This document shows, piece after piece, positions 18,446-26,090 of a DNA stretch of 32,741 nt. This DNA is from an uncultured Clostridia bacterium (lineage in GTDB: Bacteria; Bacillota; Dehalobacteriia; UBA4068; CALXSR01): NCBI GenBank assembly GCA_944391215.1, contig CALXSR010000041.1, positions 1-32,741 of the forward strand, in the 5' to 3' direction. The translations under genes were made by a program, and so were the position numbers. Position 1 is the stretch's first letter. Each line of letters starts with the position of its first letter. The notes under the pieces were generated by a model. That model was not told the origin of the DNA and searched no databases. It saw nothing but the letters and a program-made list of their open reading frames with translations.

Positions 18446-19870
18446 TTATAATTGATTTTTTTTCATCATTTGTGCATTCATACCATTGATTTCCCAGAAT
18501 TTCGGCGCTACTTTTTCCCCTATTTCATTGGCATATTTTTGCACATCTCTTCTGAGTTCCTGATAATCAAAGGTTAACGGTTTTCTGTTTTCCATCAATA
18601 GTTTGCCATTTACCATAACTGTATCTACAATACTACCAGGCGCTGCATAGACCAAATTAGGGATAAAATTACGCATTGGTTCTGTATAAACAGGATTCAT
18701 CGAAGGATCTTCTAAATTGATAAAAATAATATCTGCTGTTTTTCCAACTGTAATCGAACCAGTAATATCGTCAATTCCCAAAGCTTTGGCGCCTTCAATG
18801 GTAGCCATACGCAAGGATTCCCAAGCTGGTTGATCAACGCCATTCCCTTTTTTAATTTTACCAAATAAGGAACAAAGTTTCATTTCGTTAATCATATTGT
18901 GACAGTTATTGCCAGCCGATTGGTCGGAACCCAAACCAACATTGCCGCCTAATTGGCGCATTTCAGAGCCAGGCGCAATGATGCCCAAAATCAAACCAAT
19001 AGAACCGGGGCAATAAACAGCGGAAACACCGCGTTTCACTAAAAGCTCCAATTCTTCCGTAGTAGATTCTGTTAAATGAATACCAATTAAATAGTTATCT
19101 AAATAATCAATAGAATCTAAAAAGGGAATACTGCGCAATCCGTAGCGCATGGTCATTTGTTCCATTTCCCGAGAATCCTGTTGTAAATGCATATGAATTT
19201 TCGTATCTAATTTTATAGCCATTTCCTTAATTTTGGCCAAAGATTCCGGACTTACAAAATCACAACCTTGCGGACCAAAACGAATACGGATGCGATCATT
19301 TTTTTTATTATGATACTTTTCATATAAATCCATGAATTCAGCAATATTTTTCTCCGCTAATTCTTGTTTATAATCATAAACTTCCCCGTCCAAATATCTT
19401 CTGTTTACAGCATCGCGAATACGAACGCTAATATTTCCTCTGGCGCCAATTTTATCGATAAATTCTACACAAGGCGCTAAATCATTACCATCGTCGCCAA
19501 TGGTAGTAGTACCATTCATTACAGCTTCCGCGACAGCCAAACGAGAGCCCGCCGCCTTAGCATCATAACTACGTACCGCATCTAAAGGAGCAATTGCATC
19601 CATCATCCATTTATCAATATCTTGAGCCAAACCTCTTAAAACAGCATGACAGGTATGCATATGGGCATCAATAAAACCGGGTAACACAAGATGATCCGTC
19701 GCATCAATAACTTTTTCTGCAGTATACTCTTTGGCGACTTCCTCTTTTGGCGCAATCGCAACAATTTTACCATTTTCTATGGCAATATCGTAATTATAAC
19801 AATAGCCAACGCCTTCTCCCTGCATGGTATACATATGCTTTGTTTGTACAATCGTATCAACTTTTCTCAA
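18446..19870 (-). CDS. TRZ/ATZ-type amidohydrolase, copy 2
   Basis: A 474-residue paralogue, very similar along its whole length to the copy at 20018. Motifs: GFIDAHMHTCHAVLRGLAQD, HMHLQQDSRE, GIHLTES, VYCPGSIG and GLGSDQSAGNN. As in the others, the expected catalytic Glu of HLxE is Gln. It differs from copy 3 at DAHMH (DGHMH in copy 3). The start is TTG 19870 (MRKVDTIVQTKH) with AAAGGAGG nine bases upstream; no ATG fits. A terminator of copy 3 lies in the gap before it (19967-19995), so it probably has its own promoter within the AT-rich 19871-19965 stretch. Role presumed like its neighbours: hydrolysis of a small ring or amino group on a nitrogen compound. Confidence 0.88.
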   Translation of the reverse strand: MRKVDTIVQTKHMYTMQGEGVGYCYNYDIAIENGKIVAIAPKEEVAKEYTAEKVIDATDHLVLPGFIDAHMHTCHAVLRGLAQDIDKWMMDAIAPLDAVRSYDAKAAGSRLAVAEAVMNGTTTIGDDGNDLAPCVEFIDKIGARGNISVRIRDAVNRRYLDGEVYDYKQELAEKNIAEFMDLYEKYHNKKNDRIRIRFGPQGCDFVSPESLAKIKEMAIKLDTKIHMHLQQDSREMEQMTMRYGLRSIPFLDSIDYLDNYLIGIHLTESTTEELELLVKRGVSAVYCPGSIGLILGIIAPGSEMRQLGGNVGLGSDQSAGNNCHNMINEMKLCSLFGKIKKGNGVDQPAWESLRMATIEGAKALGIDDITGSITVGKTADIIFINLEDPSMNPVYTEPMRNFIPNLVYAAPGSIVDTVMVNGKLLMENRKPLTFDYQELRRDVQKYANEIGEKVAPKFWEINGMNAQMMKKNQL

Positions 19871-19966
19871 GATAAATACCTCCTTTATTTTTGTTATCGA
19901 TAAAATACTATTACTTATAATTATATTACGATATCCATCATAATATAAATGATTTTATTTTGCAAT

Positions 19967-19995
19967 AAAAAAGGACGCTATGAAATAGCGTCCTT
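19967..19995 (-). terminator. Terminator after amidohydrolase copy 3
   Basis: An 11-bp perfect stem (AAGGACGCTAT 19971-19981, loop GAA, ATAGCGTCCTT 19985-19995) is followed on the minus strand by six T. It ends the transcript of copy 3 and separates it from copy 2. Confidence 0.88.
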
Positions 19996-20017
19996 AAAAA
20001 CAAGTCGATTACCAAAA

Positions 20018-21442
20018 TTATAGTTGACCTTTTTCCATCATAACGGCATTGGCCCCATGGATTTCATTAAATTGCGGCGTACCTTTTACAGCAATTTCAT
20101 CCGCATATTTTTGAGCTTCCTCTACCACTTCTTCTAAATTGAAGGTTAACGGTTTTCTGTTTTCCATTACCAAATTACCAGCAGCAATGACGGTATCCAC
20201 AATACTACCTTGCGCAGCATATACTAAGTTCGGGATGAAGTTTCTCATCGGTTGCGTATAAATAGGACGCATTGCTGGGTCGTTCAAGTTAACAAGGATA
20301 ATATCCGCAGATTTGCCAGCTTCAATGGACCCAGTTAAATGATCGATACCCAAGGCTTTGGCCCCTTCAATGGTAGCCATACGCAAGGATTCCCAAGCCG
20401 GTTGATCTACCCCGTTACCATTTTTAATTTTGCCAAACAAAGAGCACAATTTCATTTCATTGATAATATTATGGCAGTTGTTACCAGCCGATTGGTCGGA
20501 ACCCAAAGCAACATTACCACCCAGTTGACGATATTCCGAACCGGGAGCAATAATACCATCAATAATACCAATAGAACCAGGGCAGTAAACTGCATTCACA
20601 TGATATTTAGCCAAAAGTTGTAATTCTTCGGTAGAAGAGTCCGTTAAATGGATCCCTACCAATCTGTCGTCCAAATAGCCAATCGATTCTAGGAAACGAG
20701 CGCCGCGCATGCCATAACGCATCATCATTTGTTTTGCTTCCCGAGAGCCTTGTTGCAAGTGCATATGGATTTTGGTGTCCAATTCTTCTGCTTTTTGCCG
20801 TAATTCTAATAAAGATTCCTTACTGCAGAAATCCGGACCTTGCGGGCCAAAACGAATTTTAATCCGTTCATTGTCTTTATTATTATATTTTTGATAAAGG
20901 TCCATAAATTCAACCATATTTTTATCGGCCAATTCTTTTTTGTATTCATATAGTTCCCCTGGCAAATATCTTCTATTAACAGCATCGCGAATACGAACGC
21001 TAATATTCCCTCTTACACCAATTTTATCAATAAAGGCGCAAACCGGTTCCACATCATTGCCATCATCGCCAATGGTAGTGGTGCCATTCATAACCGCTTC
21101 CGCAATCGCCATACGGGAACCAGCCGCTTTGGCATCATAACTACGTACAGCATCAAAAGGAGCGATACCATCCATCATCCAATATTCTAAATCTTGGGCC
21201 AAACCTCTTAAAACAGCATGACAGGTATGCATATGGCCATCGATGAAACCAGGCAGAACCAATTTATCGGTCGCATCAATTACTTTTTCTGCAGTATATT
21301 CTTTGGCAACTTCTTCTTTTGGAGCAACTGCTTTAATTCTACCGCCGTCTACTACAATTGCTTGATCTTCTCTATAACCAACGCCATCGCCTTCTAAGGT
21401 ATACATATGTTTGGTATTGATAATCATATCTACTTTATTCAT
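20018..21442 (-). CDS. TRZ/ATZ-type amidohydrolase, copy 3
   Basis: A 474-residue amidohydrolase. Metal ligands by family pattern: H70 and H72 (DGHMHTCH), H228 (IHMHLQQ), H265 (GIHLT) and D316 (ALGSDQSAGNN). Q231 stands three residues after H228, where the deaminase subfamily has the catalytic Glu. VYCPGSIG replaces the usual H-x-P-x-S-N substrate motif. Start ATG 21442 has AGGGAGGAAA upstream. The symporter gene ends about 200 bp upstream on the same strand with no terminator seen between, so the two may be co-transcribed and the symporter could bring in the substrate. It is closest to copy 2 and looks like a fairly recent duplication of it. Product and substrate not identified. Confidence 0.88.
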   Translation of the reverse strand: MNKVDMIINTKHMYTLEGDGVGYREDQAIVVDGGRIKAVAPKEEVAKEYTAEKVIDATDKLVLPGFIDGHMHTCHAVLRGLAQDLEYWMMDGIAPFDAVRSYDAKAAGSRMAIAEAVMNGTTTIGDDGNDVEPVCAFIDKIGVRGNISVRIRDAVNRRYLPGELYEYKKELADKNMVEFMDLYQKYNNKDNERIKIRFGPQGPDFCSKESLLELRQKAEELDTKIHMHLQQGSREAKQMMMRYGMRGARFLESIGYLDDRLVGIHLTDSSTEELQLLAKYHVNAVYCPGSIGIIDGIIAPGSEYRQLGGNVALGSDQSAGNNCHNIINEMKLCSLFGKIKNGNGVDQPAWESLRMATIEGAKALGIDHLTGSIEAGKSADIILVNLNDPAMRPIYTQPMRNFIPNLVYAAQGSIVDTVIAAGNLVMENRKPLTFNLEEVVEEAQKYADEIAVKGTPQFNEIHGANAVMMEKGQL

Positions 21443-21494
21443 AAAAAATTTCCTCCCTTACATATAACAATCGTTGTAAAACCGAAGTCTCACT

Positions 21495-21515
21495 TTGCAA
21501 TTGCGTCAATTGCAA
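21495..21515 (-). promoter_or_regulatory. 21-bp perfect palindrome in the symporter-amidohydrolase gap
   Basis: TTGCAATTG (21495-21503), spacer CGT and CAATTGCAA (21507-21515) form a perfect 9-3-9 inverted repeat. On the minus strand a full AAGGAGGTG lies 18 bp upstream of it with no proper gene behind it (only a TTG-started frame of 24 codons ending at the amidohydrolase ATG). The palindrome could be an operator or an RNA hairpin. The rest of the 21443-21640 gap shows no gene. Confidence 0.45.
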
Positions 21516-21640
21516 GTTCCCTTTTGCACCTCCTTACATCAAAAATTACAGAGTATATTTTAACGGTAAATGATATTGGTATTACCATTTCATCATAACA
21601 TAACACTAGGATTATTACAATAATTGGTATCGTAAAATCA

Positions 21641-23057
21641 CTATTTCATCATGATATTTTCCTGGTTTTTAAAATAAGCCTTGGTTTCGGCAACCACTAC
21701 CCCGTTTAAACATAATAAAGCCACCAAGTTTGGGAAAGCCATTAAACCGTTCATAATATCAGCCAAAGTCCATACTGCCTGCAGACTTAAAAAAGGCCCG
21801 ATGAGCACAGCCAAAATATAGAAACAACGATAAGTAAGTAAAACCGGTCTGTTATTATGGCTTAAATATTCTAAGCAACGTTCACTATAATAATTCCAGC
21901 CTAAAATAGTAGTAAACGCAAAGAAAATAAGACTTAAAGTTAAAATAATTTGCCCAATTTGCGGTGCAAAGAAAAATCCCTGCTGAAAAGCATGCGAAGT
22001 AATATTTACACCGGCAATACCATCCAAATACCAAGAACCGGAACTAATGATGCAAAGGCCTGTCATAGTACAAATAATAATCGTATCAATAAAAGTACCG
22101 GTCATGGAAACCAAACCTTGCCGCACAGAGGATTTGGTAGATGCCGCTGCTGCAGCAATTGGCGCGCTCCCTAAACCAGATTCATTGGAAAAAATACCGC
22201 GGGCCACCCCATTTTGGATGGCATCTTTTATCATTGCGCCCATAAAGCCACCGATAGCCGCTGTGCCACTGAAGGCTCCGCTAAAAATGGCCTGCAATGC
22301 CTGTGGGATGGCATGCGCATTAACGCATAGTACAATAATACAGCCAATCACATAAAAAACCGCCATAAAAGGGACCACCACTTGCGCTACATGAGCAATT
22401 CTTTTTACGCCGCCCAAAATAACCAAAGCCACCAAAAAAGTAATAACTACAGCCGAAATAACAATGGCCCAAGAATAATCTGTTCCCAAAATAGTAACAG
22501 TGTGTAAATAATGGGGATCAAAATAGCTTTGAATCGCATCGGTAATACCATTCATTTGTGTGATAGTACCGATGCCAAAAAGCCCCGCCCCAAGACAAAA
22601 AATTGCGAATAATTTTGCTAGCCAGATAAACCCTTTCCCCAAGCCTTTTTCAATATAATAGAAAGGCCCGCCTAAAACATGGCCTTTTTCATCAATATCT
22701 CGATATTTAACAGCCAATAAGCCTTCTGCATATTTTGTAGCCATACCAAAAAAAAGCAGCAATCCACATCCAAAATAAGGCGCCAGGGCCGCCGGCAGCA
22801 ATCGCAGTAGCTACTCCGACAATATTGCCTGTGCCAATCGTAGCAGATAGCGCCGTGCAAAGAGCGCCAAAACTACTCACTTCCCCTTTTCCATCCACCT
22901 CATTATGCAGCATAAAACGCAATGCCCGCGGTAAATGACGGATTTGTAAAAATCCCAAACGCAAAGTTAATAAAATGCCTACGAAAAGCAATAAACAAAT
23001 TAAAGGCGTTCCCCAAATAAAATCCTTTATCGCAAGCAGCATTTCATTGAAACCCAA
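21641..23057 (-). pseudogene. Na+/alanine-type amino-acid symporter (AGCS family), one-base frameshift
   Basis: Joined over one shift this is a normal 471-residue sodium:amino-acid symporter of the alanine/glycine:cation family in the inner membrane. The N-terminal part starts at TTG 23057 (MGFNEMLLAIKDFIWGTPLI) with GGAG nine bases upstream and includes ALSATIGTGNIVGVATAI, the family signature. It runs to GALFWMWIAAFF. The rest resumes in another frame at FGMATKYAEGLLAVKYR and includes GGPFYYIEKGLG and FSNESGLGSAPIAAAAA. The break lies in a run of eight T on the minus strand (A8 at 22748-22755); seven would restore the frame. It may be a true null allele, a slippage-controlled gene or a sequencing error. 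It lies upstream of amidohydrolase copy 3 and may supply that pathway. Confidence 0.85.
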
Positions 23058-23485
23058 TCTAGCTCACTCCATCCTTCTCATTTCCTTATCAGTTTAAACT
23101 ATTTCTCCGGTGAACTCAAGATTTTTTCTGCATATTTTTCCAATATAAAAGCTGCTTCCTGCGGTTTTTTTTATGCATTTTATTTTATAAAATCCTCATT
23201 TCCTTTTGGGGACACATTTTATCAATCTTCTGATTGCTCCATGACTTTTTCCCTTTTCAATTTTTACTTTCTTTTTGGAACATATTTTGCTAATTTTATG
23301 GTTATCGCATTACTCACTTATTTTACCTTTCATTTCCTCTTTGATCACGTTTTACCAATCTTCTGGTTGCTCTATTCCTTGCACCTTTTCCTTTTTATTT
23401 CCTCTTTGCATCCGTCTAACAAGGTTTTCAACTAAAATTCTATTGGGAAAAATGATTCGAACTTACCAACGGGAAAAAGAAAACA
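23058..23485. other. Pyrimidine-rich intergenic region with an imperfect repeat
   Basis: No convincing gene is present; frames are short and stop-rich. The plus strand is strongly T/C-rich. It holds the approximate direct repeat listed separately, and the upstream control region of the symporter should be near its left end. It may be the remnant of a decayed low-complexity coding stretch on the minus strand (two similar EQ-x-EDW frames can be read), but that is weak. Confidence 0.4.
23196..23410. repeat. Imperfect direct repeat, two units about 134 bp apart
   Basis: About 75-80 bases from 23196 (TCATTTCCTTTTGGGGAC...) recur with changes from 23330 (TCATTTCCTCTTTGATCAC...). The best-conserved core is CAATCTTCTGATTGCTC against CAATCTTCTGGTTGCTC. 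Only two units are seen, with no regular spacing of further copies. Confidence 0.5.
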
Positions 23486-23513
23486 AAAAAGGGAATGCTT
23501 CCATTCCCTTTTT
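23486..23513 (-). terminator. Terminator of the secreted coiled-coil protein gene
   Basis: A perfect 12-bp stem AAAAAGGGAATG/CATTCCCTTTTT with loop CTTC, followed on the minus strand by TGTTTTCTTTTT. It is 25 bp beyond the stop codon. Confidence 0.9.
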
Positions 23514-23538
23514 CTCACTGATTGGTTCCTTTTCAACC

Positions 23539-24339
23539 TTACTCTCCGACATAATACATCATGGGCAAATTTTGTTGAAAATTTTCTATGGTCAAAGGAT
23601 CCATAAAGGATAATTGATTTTGTTCGGCAAAAATACCATTCTCTTGTAAGATAGCTCTCATATCATCTAGCAAAGACTGTTTTTGTTCCCGATAAGTATC
23701 CAGTAAATCGATTTGGTTTTCCGTTAGTTCTAACATTTGTTGCGCCTTATCCCCTATTTGTAAATCCTCACTAAATCCCAGCACTTCTTGTTCTTCCGCT
23801 CTTAACATTTCAATTTGCGCTTGCAAATCAGCAATTTCATCTTGCGTAGCGTCATCCAATTGCGCAATTTCAGCAGCAAAGCGTTCCGTTAAATCCTCTT
23901 TCTTGCCCATAAGGGAATGGCCTTTGTCCTTTTGTTCCGGAATTTGCAAACCAGCATTGCATAATACTTGTTTTAAAGCCTCTTGCGCTTCTTGAATCTG
24001 TTGGGCATAGTTATTTTTTATTTGTTTTTGTTCTTCCGTTAAGTTCCTCATATCTATTTCACTCCCTTGCGTAAAACCCAATGCTTCCATTTCTTCTTCT
24101 ATCAAACGTTCAATTTTCTCTTGATAGGTCATAATGATACTTTGTGTTTCTTCCGAAAGCTGTACAATTTGTTCTTGTAATTGTGGGTTTTTTAACGCTA
24201 ACCCATGGGCCTCATAGCACATTGTTCTTTGGTTTGTAGTCTGCCTCTCTCCGTTATCCGCCAAAGCAGTGCCAGCTAACCCCATTACCAAAACACCAGT
24301 TGCAATCGTTCCACTCATCATTTTTTTATATACAAACAT
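23539..24339 (-). CDS. Secreted coiled-coil protein with an internal duplication
   Basis: About 266 residues with an N-terminal signal peptide (MFVYKKMMSGTIATGVLVMGLAGTALA, cleavage probably after ALA). The mature part is highly charged, rich in Gln and Glu and almost wholly helical, so an extended coiled coil. Two units of about 75 residues are related: both run TQ-x-x-I, an IE-x-L-x-x-EE stretch, LGF, then LTE-x-Q and a Y-x-x-Q-x-Q helix ending near a Gly-Leu/Ile (about residues 57-131 and 157-236). ATG 24339 is preferred; ATG 24351 directly abuts AAAGG. It is divergent from a secreted copper-amine-oxidase-like protein, separated by about 250 bp. Exported or cell-surface role likely; resembles periplasmic Spy/CpxP-like or Heavy-metal-resistance-type helical proteins only in general character. 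Function unknown. Confidence 0.8.
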   Translation of the reverse strand: MFVYKKMMSGTIATGVLVMGLAGTALADNGERQTTNQRTMCYEAHGLALKNPQLQEQIVQLSEETQSIIMTYQEKIERLIEEEMEALGFTQGSEIDMRNLTEEQKQIKNNYAQQIQEAQEALKQVLCNAGLQIPEQKDKGHSLMGKKEDLTERFAAEIAQLDDATQDEIADLQAQIEMLRAEEQEVLGFSEDLQIGDKAQQMLELTENQIDLLDTYREQKQSLLDDMRAILQENGIFAEQNQLSFMDPLTIENFQQNLPMMYYVGE

Positions 24340-24590
24340 TTTTATCCACATCCTTTTTCTTTTCAGCTTGTTTTAAGCTGTTGACCATAGTTTAACCGCC
24401 TCATGTGTTTAAAGCATGAAGGAAGCGTGTTTGAGTTGTTAGAAATTGGTTAAAAATCGTATTTACTTTTTGCATCAGTATCTCTATAATTAAGTTTAAT
24501 TTCTTCGCAAAATTTTATTTTTATTTAGAAACTTTTTGCTTCTTGGCATAGTCATAGAAAGAGAGAAACAATTTAATAGGAGGACAATAC

Positions 24591-25514
24591 ATGAAAAAAA
24601 ATAAATTGCTTATTTCCTTGCTGCTTTCCTTGGCAACAGTATTGAGTTTTGCCCCATTTTCCATCGCCCAAAACGAGATTCCCGTTTATATCAATGAACA
24701 GGAATTGACTTTTGATGTGCCGCCTATGATAGAAAATGGTACCACGCTTGTCCCCCTAAGAGCCATTTTTGAGTCTTTAGGCGCGCAAGTAGAATGGGAT
24801 ACTGCTACTCAAACGGCAACCGGTACCAAAGAAGAAACAATTATTACCTTAAAATTAAACGCGCAAACCGCTATGGTTAACCAAAAAGAAGTAACCCTTG
24901 CGCTACCCGCAAAAGAAATTAATGGCCGTATTTTGGTTCCCTTGCGTTTTATTTCAGAAAGTTTTGCTTGTACCGTAGATTGGTTACCGGAAACACAAAC
25001 CATAACTATCACTACCCCGGACTATGTCCCAATTGTTTGGCACAGCGAGGGCACCTATAAAGTGGGTACTGATATTGCCGCTGGAGAATATTTTGTGCAA
25101 AGCAAAGATAACTTAGGTTGTTATCTTTCTATCAATAAAGATAGCACTGGTGCCATGGATAGCATTATCGCCAACGCCAATACTACTACCCACACTTTTG
25201 TTACCGTGATGGAAGGTCAATATTTACAAATAAAGAGAGGAAAATTCACAAAAGCGGATACTGCCACCGTCCCTAAGGCGCAAGATGGAAAATATATTGC
25301 CGGAACTTATCGAGTTGGTACCGATATTCCGGCCGGAGAATATAAGGTAAGCCCTACCGATGTTTTATCCGGTTATTTAGAAGTAACAAAAGATAGCAGT
25401 AAAACATTTCAAAGTATTTTAACCAATGAAAATTTTACCGGAGATACCTATATCACTGTCGCAGAAGGGCAATATTTAACAGTAACCAGAGGAGAATTTG
25501 TCTTGGTGGAATAA
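24591..25514 (+). CDS. Secreted protein: copper amine oxidase N-terminal-like domain plus two tandem repeats
   Basis: A 307-residue exported protein, start ATG 24591 behind AGGAGG. Signal peptide about 1-26 (LLISLLLSLATVLSFAPFSIAQ). Residues about 30-142 form a copper-amine-oxidase N-terminal-like (stalk) domain with two hallmark half-repeats (GTTLVPLRAIFESLGAQVEWD and GRILVPLRFISESF...VDW), a non-catalytic module common on Gram-positive and clostridial secreted proteins. Residues 153-219 and 237-304 are two copies of another module, each containing GTYKVGTDIAAGEY or GTYRVGTDIPAGEY, then a beta-rich stretch ending in V-x-EGQYL...RG. No catalytic motif is seen; a cell-wall or surface adhesive/structural role is likely. 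A terminator follows at once, so it is probably monocistronic. Confidence 0.9.
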   Translation: MKKNKLLISLLLSLATVLSFAPFSIAQNEIPVYINEQELTFDVPPMIENGTTLVPLRAIFESLGAQVEWDTATQTATGTKEETIITLKLNAQTAMVNQKEVTLALPAKEINGRILVPLRFISESFACTVDWLPETQTITITTPDYVPIVWHSEGTYKVGTDIAAGEYFVQSKDNLGCYLSINKDSTGAMDSIIANANTTTHTFVTVMEGQYLQIKRGKFTKADTATVPKAQDGKYIAGTYRVGTDIPAGEYKVSPTDVLSGYLEVTKDSSKTFQSILTNENFTGDTYITVAEGQYLTVTRGEFVLVE

Positions 25515-25539
25515 CTTTTATTCCCCAAAGAAAAACCAA

Positions 25540-25568
25540 AGCCGTATCTATGATACGGCTTCTTTTTT
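25540..25568 (+). terminator. Terminator after the secreted two-repeat protein
   Basis: A 9-bp stem AGCCGTATC/GATACGGCT with a TAT loop (25540-25560) is followed by TCTTTTTT. Confidence 0.92.
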
Positions 25569-25576
25569 ATCCTAGA

Positions 25577-25607
25577 TGTTGATTGATCAACATTTTTATG
25601 TTATGAT
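25577..25607 (+). promoter_or_regulatory. Promoter and overlapping palindromic operator of the marR-ADH-ALDH operon
   Basis: TTGATT (25579-25584) and TATGAT (25602-25607) are spaced by exactly 17 bp. The perfect palindrome TGTTGAT-TG-ATCAACA (25577-25592) covers the -35 element. This size and position fit a MarR-type self-repression operator, so an inducing ligand would release the whole three-gene operon. Confidence 0.78.
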
Positions 25608-25632
25608 GATTCCTGATTCTAAAGGAGGCGCC

Positions 25633-26088
25633 ATGTTAAAACGTTTTGAAATTTTTATTTTATCCATTCATCAAATTTACCGTTGTATTCAAAAAATAAA
25701 AAGCCAGGAAATGATAGCTTTGGGGTTAAAAGGCACACATGTAATGTGTTTATTTCATTTAAATCAAAAAGAAGAAGGGCTTACTTCGGCTGAATTGGTC
25801 ATCCTTTGTCTGGAAGATAAAGCTGCCATTTCTAGGGCAATTCGCGACTTAAGTCAAAAGGGCCTTCTTACTTTTGCAGATTCTAGCCCGCAAAAACGCT
25901 ACCGTGCGAAATTAAAACTTACCCTAGAAGGCCGGAGAATAGCCGATAAAATGCTTGTTTTAATAGAAGATATGGTAACAAAAGGCGGGCTTGGCCTTAC
26001 GGAAGAAGAAAGAAGCATTTTTTATAAAGCATTAGATACTATTTCTCATAATTTAAACAATCTATGTCTACAAAAAGGAGAAGCCTAA
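25633..26088 (+). CDS. MarR-family transcriptional regulator
   Basis: A 151-residue MarR-type regulator. The longer frame opens at 25576, but ATG 25633 has AAAGGAGG directly upstream and follows the promoter, so it is the start. The winged-helix part reads LTSAELVILCLEDKAAISRAIRDLSQKGLL (about 60-90) with the wing KRYRAKLKLTLEGRRIADKM behind it, and flanking helices serve for dimerisation. Its stop is 2 bp before the alcohol dehydrogenase start, so it is the first gene of that operon and probably represses it through the palindrome at 25577-25592. Inducer unknown; alcohols, aldehydes or aromatic acids are plausible. Confidence 0.9.
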   Translation: MLKRFEIFILSIHQIYRCIQKIKSQEMIALGLKGTHVMCLFHLNQKEEGLTSAELVILCLEDKAAISRAIRDLSQKGLLTFADSSPQKRYRAKLKLTLEGRRIADKMLVLIEDMVTKGGLGLTEEERSIFYKALDTISHNLNNLCLQKGEA

Positions 26089-26090
26089 TC

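Noticed and set aside
23196-23410. CRISPR-like array
   Set aside because: Only two diverged units and no regular spacers; no cas genes nearby.
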